From Physcia stellaris (Eukaryota; Ascomycota; Lecanoromycetes; Caliciales; Physciaceae), in contig JABSSW010000004.1 of NCBI GenBank assembly GCA_018902385.1, positions 1,274,823-1,338,822 of the forward strand: a stretch of DNA of 64,000 bases, in the 5' to 3' direction. This document shows, piece by piece, positions 50,256-59,989 of the stretch. The translations under genes and the position numbers were made by a program. The notes under the pieces were generated by a model. That model did not search any database. It saw nothing but the letters and a program-made list of their open reading frames with translations, and was not told the origin of the DNA. Within the stretch, counting starts at the first letter, position 1. Each line of letters starts with the position of its first letter.

Positions 50256-51419
50256 TTGATGAATTCGTATTTAACGAATTTTTCGAAATCGAATTCGAAT
50301 TCGAATTCTTTGACGTTTTCGAAATTTATCTGTCAAAAATCTTCAATATTCGATACAGATTGCATACACGCTATGCATATTATTTACGAATTTATTCAAA
50401 ACTTCGACAGATTGATTTCAGAATTAATGAAAATTCACAATTCTCACAAAGAACGACAAAAACAATTGAAAAATTCAAACAACGAATCAAAACAACAATC
50501 GAACGTTCAATTCAACGATAATTCAAATAATAAATCGATTAACGATTCAAACGACGAATCAAATGACGATTCAAACGACGAATCAAATAACGATTCAAAC
50601 GACGAATTAAATAACGATTCAAACGACGAATCAAATGACGAATCAAACAACGAATCAATCGACAAATCGAACGATTTATCGCGTCAAAAATCAAACGATT
50701 CTTTGCATTTACAATTCGAATCAACGTTAAATATAAGTCAACGTGACAATAATCAAATTTCGTCGAATATTATACAGAAATCGAGTCACGATTCGATTTC
50801 GAATTCAAGTATCGATTCAAAATTTGAAACAACATCTTTTCACAAACAAGACAAAATTGTGAAAGAAAAATACAAAGAATATGTCAAACAAGCACGCAAA
50901 AACGTCAAAAACAAAACAATGATTCAAAACATGATAATGTCAATTGAAAATTTCGTAAACAGTTCAGAATTTTACGATTTAATCGACGAAAAAACGTACG
51001 ATTATTATCACGATAAAAAATCGACTCAAAACGTTACGAAAAAACAATCGAAATTTATAATCGATGACAACAATTTATACGATATATCATCGTCTTCAGA
51101 CGACGAAATTGTCGACGAAATTGTTCGAAAAAACAAAACATTGAACATGTACGATTCGTTTGTTCAAAACGAATACAACAAATATGTTCGAAAATGTCGA
51201 AAACAAAAAACAACAACAATGAATTTCATTTTATCAATTGACGATTTGTTCAAAACGACGAATTTCATAACAATATTAACGACGAAAAATCGAAACGTTG
51301 TCGCGAAATATATTCAACACAAAATATTCGACAACAAAAACGTAATTTACGAAATCAACAACAAACGAAAAAAATATTTCAAGAACATCAAAACAAAAAT
51401 ACACGCGAAATTGATATGA
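50256..51419 (+). CDS. Companion protein, N-terminal part (Ser/Asn/Asp-rich)
   Basis: Open frame of 387 codons starting 53 bases after the helicase stop. It has an N-terminal helical part, then a low-complexity tract of repeated NDSNDESN (12 bp per NDES unit, about 50540-50660). It then has two related domains of about 55 residues. The first contains KYKEYVKQARKN and IMSIENFVNSSEFYDLI; the second contains EYNKYVRKCRKQ and ILSIDDLFKTTNFITIL. This is an internal duplication. The frame ends in ATGA, overlapping the next frame by four bases. In a fungus this is more likely a frame break inside one gene, or an unrecognised intron, than two translated genes. No known family. Composition is mildly mutation-affected (few Gly and Pro). 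Confidence 0.5.
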   Translation: MMNSYLTNFSKSNSNSNSLTFSKFICQKSSIFDTDCIHAMHIIYEFIQNFDRLISELMKIHNSHKERQKQLKNSNNESKQQSNVQFNDNSNNKSINDSNDESNDDSNDESNNDSNDELNNDSNDESNDESNNESIDKSNDLSRQKSNDSLHLQFESTLNISQRDNNQISSNIIQKSSHDSISNSSIDSKFETTSFHKQDKIVKEKYKEYVKQARKNVKNKTMIQNMIMSIENFVNSSEFYDLIDEKTYDYYHDKKSTQNVTKKQSKFIIDDNNLYDISSSSDDEIVDEIVRKNKTLNMYDSFVQNEYNKYVRKCRKQKTTTMNFILSIDDLFKTTNFITILTTKNRNVVAKYIQHKIFDNKNVIYEINNKRKKYFKNIKTKIHAKLI

Positions 51420-52306
51420 CAAACGTTGAAAAAAATGAAATATTCAACAACGAATTTATACAATTGTCAAACAGTGCGAATTCAATCGACAAATCAAACG
51501 AAAATTCAAACGAAAATTCAAACGACGACGAAAATTCAAACGACGACGAAATTTCGAACGACGAAAATTCTGACGACGACGAAAATTCTGAAAATGAAAA
51601 CACAACAACGTCGAAAAATCGATTGTTAAAATCAAACGATATCGATGTTGAATTTTCTGATAATTCTGACGACGAACGAAAATTCGACAAATTTCAACAA
51701 TTATATCAATCTCGAAATCGTTTCGAACTTCTTGAAAACAACGATACAAACGACGACGAATTCGATATAGACGACGATTTATTACAACACATGAAAAATC
51801 AAATCGAAAACGAAATAATCAACGAACAATTTTCGAAAATTATCAAAAAAATTCAACGATTGATCACACGTTGTATATTTTGTAAAATATACAAATCGTC
51901 AAATTATCTTTCACATTCGTCGTCAAAATGCAAGAAATTTAAAAAATTAGAATTTCAAATTGCGTACGAATTGTTAAAACAATCGAGTCGACTTTTTAAC
52001 GATTCAAAATATTCGAATCGAAAATTCGAAACGATTTGTTCTGAATGTCTTATGTCGTTCAAAATTTGTTCTATTTTTCGTCGAAAATCGAAATATTCAA
52101 AAATGAAACGTTGTGTTTTATGTCAAGACATATTTGCATATTTACACGTTATTCACGCGTACAAAAACGATTTGAAAGAAGAAATCGTTAAAAATTTCAA
52201 CGTTGACAATAACGAATCAACGTGTTTTGCAAATCATTTATCAGACAAAATTTTATTTCGAAAATTAGAAGCGAGTCAAGCGTTTAAATACATTGTCAAT
52301 TTTTAA
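51416..52306 (+). CDS. Companion protein, C-terminal part with helicase-like zinc domain
   Basis: Open frame of 296 codons. An acidic Asn/Asp/Glu/Ser-rich start (NENSNDDENSND, about 51500-51600) is followed by a helical segment and a cysteine-rich domain: C-x2-C (RCIFCK, about 51872), HSSSKC, then CSECLMSFKIC (about 52040-52075), and C-x2-C again (RCVLCQ) with H-x3-H-like residues after it. The first three groups match, in order and approximate spacing, the C-terminal domain of the helicase just upstream (CFNC, HETSNC, CYYCLLPQKLC). The two genes therefore share a zinc-binding domain, which suggests a common partner or nucleic-acid target (inference). An AATAAA at 52348 could serve polyadenylation. 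The next gene is convergent. Confidence 0.55.
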   Translation: MTNVEKNEIFNNEFIQLSNSANSIDKSNENSNENSNDDENSNDDEISNDENSDDDENSENENTTTSKNRLLKSNDIDVEFSDNSDDERKFDKFQQLYQSRNRFELLENNDTNDDEFDIDDDLLQHMKNQIENEIINEQFSKIIKKIQRLITRCIFCKIYKSSNYLSHSSSKCKKFKKLEFQIAYELLKQSSRLFNDSKYSNRKFETICSECLMSFKICSIFRRKSKYSKMKRCVLCQDIFAYLHVIHAYKNDLKEEIVKNFNVDNNESTCFANHLSDKILFRKLEASQAFKYIVNF

Positions 52307-52563
52307 TTTTTTGTATTTACAATTTATATCAACGAAATAGTTTTACGAATAAATTCATAAAAGTATCAGTTTTCAAGCTAAAATTCTGCAAAAAATACAT
52401 GACAATCACAAATCAATGAAGAATTTTTAAAAAGAAACAAAAAATTAATTGCGTCATGAATTGACGAAATATGTTGAATATTTCGCGTAAACTATCTACA
52501 GAGACTATCTAGTAATTACGTTTCAAAAGTTGCAATTTCTCACGACATTTCTATAAAAATTAG
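52307..52563. other. Convergent intergenic spacer
   Basis: Space between the ends of the companion protein (plus) and the AT-hook gene (minus). It holds AATAAA at 52348 and normal dinucleotide composition begins here. No gene is seen. Confidence 0.6.
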
Positions 52564-53320
52564 TCAAATATCACGTGAAATGACACATTGATTTATCTCG
52601 AATTGCTCGAGACAATGTTGCATTTTAGTGAAGATTTTCTAATAACGTTAATAATAAAATAAAGATTAATACAAGAATAACTTACTTCTGTCTTCACTGC
52701 CTGACTCTTGACTATTCTAGCCGACAGTCTAGTCCCAGAATGACTAGTAAGAGTCGATTTCGGGCGATTTTTTGAGCCTTTAGGTCGCTAAACAAAATTA
52801 GCAAATAATTGACAGAAAATTACAAAAAAGAAAGAATTACTTACGCCTCGAGAACGACGTTCGTTCGACTGGTAATTTTCAGCATTTGTAGCTGTATTAC
52901 TGTCAATATTGACAGAATTTTGGCCGAACTATAGCAATTGTTAATGATTTATTATTGAAAAAACAAAAAAAGTACTTACAGTTGTATTGACATGAGTGGC
53001 TTGCCAATTGCCGTCCGAGTCAACGTGATACGTCAGATTGTCGTCAAATGACGTGTTGTTATACAACATTGCGTCATCGACGTAATTGACAGACTGTATG
53101 ACATATTAATCAATAATTAATGAAGTTAGAAATAAGAAAAACTTACTGTCGGCATCACTTCTCAACGCGATTCCCAATTGTTGTACTCGTCTCTGACAAA
53201 GACGAATTTCTCTCCGGCATTTACCGGCAGAATATTGAGCATTTTCCAGAGATCTTGAGAAGTAATCTCGGGATGTGTAGACGCATGAAATCGAAAATAG
53301 TCTTCGAACGCAGATGACAT
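52564..53320 (-). CDS. AT-hook protein, five exons, one premature stop
   Basis: The minus-strand gene starts at ATG 53320 (MSSAFEDYFR). Exons: 53320-53147, 53093-52980, 52928-52845, 52787-52686, 52638-52564. All four introns (53, 51, 57 and 47 nt) start GTAAGT, end CAG/TAG and fall between codons; intron 1 has CTAAC. The conceptual product is 182 residues. Exon 1 encodes a small folded-looking part (ITSQDLWKMLNILPVNAGEK). Exons 2-3 are Asn/Asp/Thr-rich. Exons 3-4 join to RRSRG and RPKGSKNRPK, a classical AT-hook (core RGRP) that binds the minor groove of AT-rich DNA. Exon 5 is short and helical. An in-frame TGA at 53164-53162 lies in exon 1 between ESR and EVMPT; it would arise from TGG by one G-to-A change. 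Base composition is normal, unlike all neighbours, so this is probably single-copy DNA spared by RIP. Function unknown; location presumably nuclear. Confidence 0.75.
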
Positions 53321-53599
53321 CTTCTGTATGTGTATGTGTGTTCTATCGACTATCTAGCTAGCTAACAGAAGAGTTTTGTCATGAATAAAGACGAAAAGAA
53401 CGAGAAATTTCATGAATTATATAGACAAACTGCTCGGAAATAATTGAAAGTTTATTTGAATATTTTCAATATAATTCGTATTAATTTATTGATATTCTAG
53501 TGAAACTGCATTAGTTTATTGATTTTCAATGAATATTGCATTAGATTATTGATTATGCATGCACGTATATGTACATATATATTGATTGATTATGCAATT
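53321..53599. promoter_or_regulatory. 5' region of the AT-hook gene
   Basis: Just upstream of the minus-strand ATG lie a pyrimidine/TGTG run (about 53333-53345), CTAGCTAGCTA (53354-53366) and an ATTATATAG box (53415-53424) at a plausible TATA distance. Further out, GCATTAGTTTATTGATT and GCATTAGATTATTGATT repeat (53508 and 53548). The assignment is by position only. Confidence 0.35.
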
Positions 53600-54640
53600 A
53601 ACAAAAACTCAAAATCGAGTCATTTCGAGAGAGTAAACCATGCAGCCACGAACGTGAAAATCTTCTAAAATGATTTCATGAAATGAATGCAAAATATCTG
53701 AGATAGTGACTGAATAGAAAGCAGATTGCAATGTTCTCGAACGAAATTTCGAACGATATCAACAAGCGCTCAGAATCGAGTCATTTCGAGAAAATAAATC
53801 ATGCAATCACGAACGTGAAAATCTTCTAGAATGATCTCATGAAATGAATGCAGAATATCTGAAATAATGACTGAATAAAAAGCAGATTACAATGTTCTCG
53901 AACGAGATCTCGAACGATATCAACAAGTGCTCAGAATCGAGCCATTTCGAGAATGTAAATCATGCAGCCACGAACGTGAAAATCTTCTAGAATGACCTCA
54001 TGAAATGAATGCAGAATATCTGAGATGATGATTGCATTGAAGACAGATTGCAATGATCTCGAACGAGATCAATAGATTTTCGAAATCGAATCATTTCGAG
54101 AGAATGAAATCTGCAGTCACGAACGTGAAAATCTCCAAAAATGATCTTATGAAATGAATGCAGAATATTCTGAGATGATGATTGCATTGAAAAAAATTGC
54201 AACAAATTCGAAATGTTTCGAAATGAACGAGCAATCTCGAATAAAAATTTTTAAAATATCATGAAAACAAAATATTGAAATAATGATTGAATAAAAAACA
54301 AATTGCAATGATTTCGAACGAAATTTCGAACGAAATCAATAAATTTTCGAAATCGAATCATTTCGAAATAATGAAATCTGCAATCACGAACGTGAAAATT
54401 TTCAAAAATGATTTCATGAAATGAATGCAAAATATTCTGAGATGATGATTGCATTGAAAACAAATTGCAATGATTTCGAACGAAATCAATAAATTTTCGA
54501 AATCGAATCATTTCGAAAGAGTGAAATTTGCAATCACGAACGTGAAAATTTCCAAAAATGATTTCATGAAATGAGTGCAGAATATTTGAAATGATGACTG
54601 CATTGAAAACAAATTGTAATAATTTCGATTTTGCAAATAA
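53600..54640. repeat. ~150-160-bp satellite with a left-to-right mutation gradient
   Basis: Landmark CACGAACGTGAAAAT at 53647, 53809, 53969, 54118, 54385 and 54535. The unit also contains TGATCTCATGAAATGAATGCAGAATATCTGAGATGATGATTGCA-type sequence (split across copies) and TCGAATCATTTCGAGA. Left units keep CTTCTAGAATGACCTC. Right units read TTTTCAAAAATGATTTC, so mutation rises away from the AT-hook gene. Minus-strand frames through it are repeat shadows. Confidence 0.85.
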
Positions 54641-54699
54641 GCTTTTATTATTTGAGAATGTGAATTTTGCAAAATGTAAAGTAACTAGATTCGAAATTC

Positions 54700-56140
54700 G
54701 AAACATTCGATTATTTAATTGAATTCTGATTTTCGAGTCTGTTTCGTGCTCGAAATCTGATCGAATTCGAATTTCCAGACAGAAAACAAATTCAAATCTC
54801 GATTTTGAAATATCAAACTTCGAACAAGAAGAGAAAAAAAAAAGTCGAATTTCGAAATAAAAAATTGAATTTTGATCTGTTCGAAATTTGATCGAATTCG
54901 AATTTTCGAAATTAACAAATCAAATTTCGACGAAAATATAAAAATTTCGAAAAAAAAAAAAATCGAATTTCGCAAAACGAATAGATTTGAGATAATTGAC
55001 AGTTTCGCATTCAATTAAAATCCAAAAAAAAAAAAATGCTTCGAATAGCTCGAAATAATTGACAATTTCGCATTCAATTAAAATTTGATTTTCGCGCATG
55101 TTTCGAGTTCGAAATAATTGACAATTTCGCATTCAATTAAGATTTGATCTTCGCGCATGTTTCGAGCTCGAAATTTGATCGAATTCGAATCTTCAAACAG
55201 AAAAAATCAAATCTCGATGAAAATATCAAATTTCGAACAAAAATGAAAAAAGTCGAATTTCGCAAAAAAATTTCATCTATCTGCTCGTGACGAGATTAGC
55301 AAATCTCGATGTGTATGTAAAAATCGAAAAAAAAAAAAAAAAAAAAACGAATAGATTTGAAATAATTGACAGTTTCGCATTCAATTAAAATCTGTTCTTC
55401 GCGCATGTTTCGAGCTCGAAATAACTGACAATTTCGCATTCAATTAAAATCTGTTTTTCGCGCATGTTTCGTGCTCGAAACCTGATCGAATTCGAATTTC
55501 CAAACAGAAAAAGTCAAATCTCGACGAAAATATCAAACTTCGAACAAGAATGAAAAAGTCGAATTTCGCAGAGAAAATTTCATCTATCTGTTCGTGACGA
55601 GATTAGCAAATCTCGATGTGTATGTAAAAATCGAAAAAAAAAAAAAAACGAACGAATAAAATTGAAATAATTGACAATTTCGCATTCAATTAAGATTTGT
55701 TTTTCGCGCATGTTTCGAGCTCGAAATAATTGACAGTTTCGCATTCAATTGAAATCTGTTTTTCACGCATGTTTCGTGCTCGAAATCTGATCGAATTCGA
55801 ATCTTCAGACAGAGAAGGTCAGATCTCGACGAAGATATCAGACTTCGAACAAAAATGAAAAAGTCGAATTTCGCAAAAAGAATTTCACTTATTTGCTCGT
55901 GACGAAATTAGCAGATCTCGATGTGTATGTAAAGATCGAAAAGAAAAAAGAAACGAACGAATAAAATTTGAAATAATTGACAATTTCGCATTCAATTAAG
56001 ATTTGTTCTTCGCGCATGTTTCGAGCTCGAAATAATTGACAGTTTCGCATTCAATTAAGATTTGTTTTTCGCGCATGTTTCGAGCTCGAAATAATTGACA
56101 ATTTCGCATCAATTGAGATTTGATTTTCGCGAATTGATTT
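54700..56140. repeat. Higher-order satellite (~61 bp within ~306 bp)
   Basis: A unit of about 61 bp (AATTGACAATTTCGCATTC.. TCGCGCATGTTTCGAGCTCG) occurs singly or in pairs, alternating with a longer block that contains CTCGTGACGAGATTAGCAAA. That block recurs at 55284, 55591 and 55896 (spacing 307 and 305 bp). Poly-A runs near 55330 and 55635 vary in length between copies. No coding content. Confidence 0.85.
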
Positions 56141-57039
56141 CGTGATTATTTCGAGTCAAATAAAATATCGAAATTGAACGTTGAAATCGAATTTGACGTA
56201 TTGTTATTAAATAATCATATATATTTCAACGATAAATCGTTGTTTATTTACAAAACAGATTCGAATTTGACATTTATAATTGTTACGTTTTTATTTGTTT
56301 GTTATGATTTATTTCATTCAGAATTCGTTTAGTAAAAATGTTGAACAAGAATTAAAACAAATAATATTTAAATAAAATTTGATTATTTTTGAATATTTGT
56401 ATTAATTCATAAAAATTATTCGAAACAAATTCAATTCGTTTGAATATTGTTTGAATTTTGTATAAATTATCAAATTACGACATTGAAATTTAATTATTAA
56501 ATTTAGAAAAAAAATTAAAACAATATTTGATTTCTATTTTAATAATAAAATGATTTGTTAATATCGAATCAAATTTTTATATAAATCGTTAAAAATATAT
56601 AATTTTGCAATCATATTTTAAAATAATAAAAATCATTATATTTTTTATGTATATCAAATATTTCATTACATTATCGACAAATTTTATACAAAAATTTAAT
56701 ATATTCGTTCGAAAATTTTATTTTATGTTAACATTATTTAATTTGCGAAACAACATTTTAAAAAATCATGATATCATTGAAAATCAAAATAAAATTATAA
56801 TTTAAAGTTTAAATTAACGATATTATAATTACGATATTATCGATTTCAAAATTCGATTTAAATTAAATATAATTAAAAAATCAAAAAAGTTATATATAAA
56901 AAAACAAAATTGATTGATATAAAAATAACGAATTTTGAATTTCGTAAATATAATGTCGATTTTCGTTAGAATTAAAAAAAATTGAATATTCGAAATTAAA
57001 ATTCAATTAAAATTTGTAAAATAAAATGTTTATTACATA
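56141..57039. other. AT-rich, no gene seen
   Basis: Extremely AT-rich spacer. One short frame (56605-56805) without family resemblance. No repeat noticed. Confidence 0.55.
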
Positions 57040-58260
57040 CGTTACGTTTCGATTGAATTAACGATTAATATTATAAAAAACTTTTCAAGCAAGTTTTTCG
57101 AAAATTTCGATCAAGTCTCGAGATTCTTGCGGTATCGGTGCTGTTTCTCGATGAATATTTGACGTATCGTAAAACTGAAACCAGTTTTGAAATCTACAAG
57201 AAAAACTGAATAAAAAAGTGATGAGGTTGACCCGGATCGGGTTAGCGGCTAATTTGTTACGAATTTTTCGAATTTTGATAACTCGAAAATTCGACTGAAA
57301 AGTTTTGAAATCTACAAGAAAAATGAATCTTGTTGAGCCGGATCGGTTAGCGTGCTGTTTCTCGACGAATATTTGAAGTATCGTAATTGTGAAACCAGTT
57401 TTGAAATCTACGTAAAAAATGAAAATAAAAAGTGATATTGTTGAGCCGGATTGGGTTAGCGGCTGATTTTCTACGAATTTTTGAAATTTTCGTATCTCGA
57501 GAATTCGACTAAGTTCAGATAAAACATCGGTACCGAAGCTGTTTCTCGACGAATATTTGACGTATCGAAAATGTGAAACCAGTTTTGAAATCTACGTAAA
57601 AAACTGAAATGAAAAGTGATAAGGTTGGGCCCAATCGGGCTAACGGCTGATTTTTCACGAATTTTTGAAGTTTTGTATCTCGAAAATTCGATTATGTTTC
57701 GATAAAACATCGGTACCGAAGCCGTTTCTCGATGAATATTTGACGTATTGAAAATGTAAAATCAGTTTTGAAATCTACGTGAAAAATAAAAATAAAAAGT
57801 TGTATTGTTGGGCCGAATTGAGTTAGCAATCGATTTTTTACAAATTTTTGAAATTTTGTATTTCGAGAATTGATCGATATCGAAATTTTTTCTTAACGAA
57901 TATGTGACGTATCGAAAATCTGAAATCAAATTTGAAATTATAATAAAAAATGATATCATTTTTACATAAATTAAATTTCAATTGAATTAGCGATTGATTT
58001 TACACGAATTTTTGAATTTTTGTATTTTGAAAATTCGATTACATTTCGATAATTCATCGACATTGAAATCGATTTTCGTCGAATATGTGTCGTATCGAAA
58101 AAATAAAATCAATTTTAAAATTGACGTAAAAAAAATCAAAAATGATAAAATTGAATCGAATCAAATTAACGATTGATTTTTTACGAGTTTTTGAATTTTT
58201 GTATTTCGAAAATTCGATTTAATTTCGAAATTTCGTTAAAAATGAAATTTTTTTTCGATG
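57040..58260. repeat. ~183-bp satellite, third array (no palindrome head)
   Basis: Begins in a segment homologous to the start of the P3 satellite (TTTTCAAGCAAGTTTTTCGA) and carries the P3-type word at 57131 (GGTATCGGTG), then TCGGTACCGA at 57527 and 57710 and TCGATATCGA at 57874 (spacings 183 and 164 bp for the last steps). One unit near 57300-57360 is partly deleted. Constant blocks GGATCGGGTTAGCGGCTAA and TTTCTCGATGAATATTTGACG are kept. Units after 57850 decay progressively. The constant box, palindrome and hairpin are absent at its left end. Confidence 0.85.
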
Positions 58261-59010
58261 CACATTACATGTGTTGAAAATTTGAAATTATTTCGAAAAT
58301 TTACGAATTTTTAAAATATTGATTTTTCGAAAATTTCAACAAAATTTCGAAATAATTCTAAAAAATTCAAATTGTTTTTCGATGAATAGTTGATATATCG
58401 ATAATTTGAAATCAATTTTGAAATTCACGTAAAACACGAAAATTAAACATGTGAAAATTAAATCGAATTAATTTATCGATTAAATTTTCAAAAATATGCA
58501 ATATCGAAACGATTTTTTGTGAAATATTTCACGTATTAAATATATAAAATTCATTTTGAAATTTACAATAAATATAAATAAAAAATAATAAAATCAAATC
58601 GAATCGAAATAACGATTACTTTGTTTCGAAATGTTTCGTTATATTGAAATTCGAAATTTATCGAAAATTCGATAAAAATTTCACATATAAAAAATTTGAA
58701 ATTAAATTTCTTATTTGTTTTAGTTATATTGTAATTATTGTATTCAAAATTTCGTATAAATAATAATAAAAATAAAATTCAAATATCAACGAATAATTGT
58801 ATTCGTTAAATAGCGTAAATTTTGATGTGTTTAACGATGAATTTTATAAAAATTTTCAATGATATTGTATAAAGTTTTCGATATATAAAATTCGATTATA
58901 ATTGTAAATCAATAAAATGTTACAATACGTTAAACGATACATTCAATTTTATGTTTTAATTAATTTATATTAATAATATCGATTGACAAATTATGTACAA
59001 AATTGAAAAC
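58261..59010. other. AT-rich, no gene seen
   Basis: Decayed tail of the satellite grading into AT-rich sequence. No gene or new repeat is recognised. Confidence 0.5.
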
Positions 59011-59960
59011 AATTTATCTATTTTCTATGCGTTCGTTTATCAGAACTCATAAACGAGATTTTGTATGAAAAGCTAAGATCTTGACTTCCGTGCAGAAAAC
59101 TCATAAATGAGACTTTGAAAAAATTCATAAACAAGACATTCACGACATGAATTCGATATGTAAAATCAAATATCGATAACGCTTGACGAGAAAAATTCAA
59201 CGATGTAAAAATCAAAATTGTGTGACAAATGCGCATCGAGACATTCAACTGCGAAGAATTGATTGCATACAATTTGATGAAATCGATTTTCGAAGCTAAA
59301 ACTCTAATTCTCGTTCAGTAAACTCATAAACGAAACAAAAAATCTCATAAACGAACATTCAAGAAGCTCATAAACAAAACATTCACAGTATCAATTGAAT
59401 ATATAAAACATGATATTTGTAACGTCGAACGAGAACGATTCAACGATGCAAAAATCAAAATGATGTGACAGATGCGCATAAAATTATTCAACTGCGAAAA
59501 TTTGATTGCATACATGAAACTTTGACATTCAAATTTGATTCGAATTTATGACACAATTCAGCAATCATCATTAAATCAAAACGCAAATGATTGATATGTG
59601 TGATTTGATTTTTATAACGTTCGACGAGAAAAATTCAACGATGCAACAATTTAATTATTGTGACAAAAACGCATTGAGTTATACAATTGCAAAAGTTCGA
59701 TTGCACACAAACGCAAAAAAATGATATTGAATGCAAAATTCGATCGAATCATCGATTAATCATCATCTCAATGACATTTTCTAATATTCATACAGTCAAA
59801 TCTGATATTCGAAACGTCTAGCAAGAAAAACTCAACGATGTCAAAACGAACTTTGTGTGACATTCGTGCAATCAAATATTCAATTGCGAACATTTGATTA
59901 CATACACATTTATGAATGTTTGACATTCGAGTTTGATCGTTCAATCGAATCGTATTTCGT
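59011..59960. repeat. ~200-bp satellite (CTCATAAACGAG / GAGAAAAATTCAACGATG)
   Basis: Four units marked by CGAGAAAAATTCAACGATG-like sequence at about 59187, 59430, 59623 and 59823, each followed by GTGTGACAAATGCGCAT and ATTCAACTGCGAA-type segments. Units also contain CATAAACGA phrases shared with the next array, so the two families are related or interleaved. The minus-strand frames are repeat shadows. Confidence 0.8.
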
Positions 59961-59989
59961 TCAATCATGAGATTCGTAAACGACGCGAT

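Noticed and set aside
53120-53317. Plus-strand frame with normal composition
   Set aside because: It is antisense to exon 1 of the AT-hook gene, whose splice sites and AT-hook fix the minus strand as coding.
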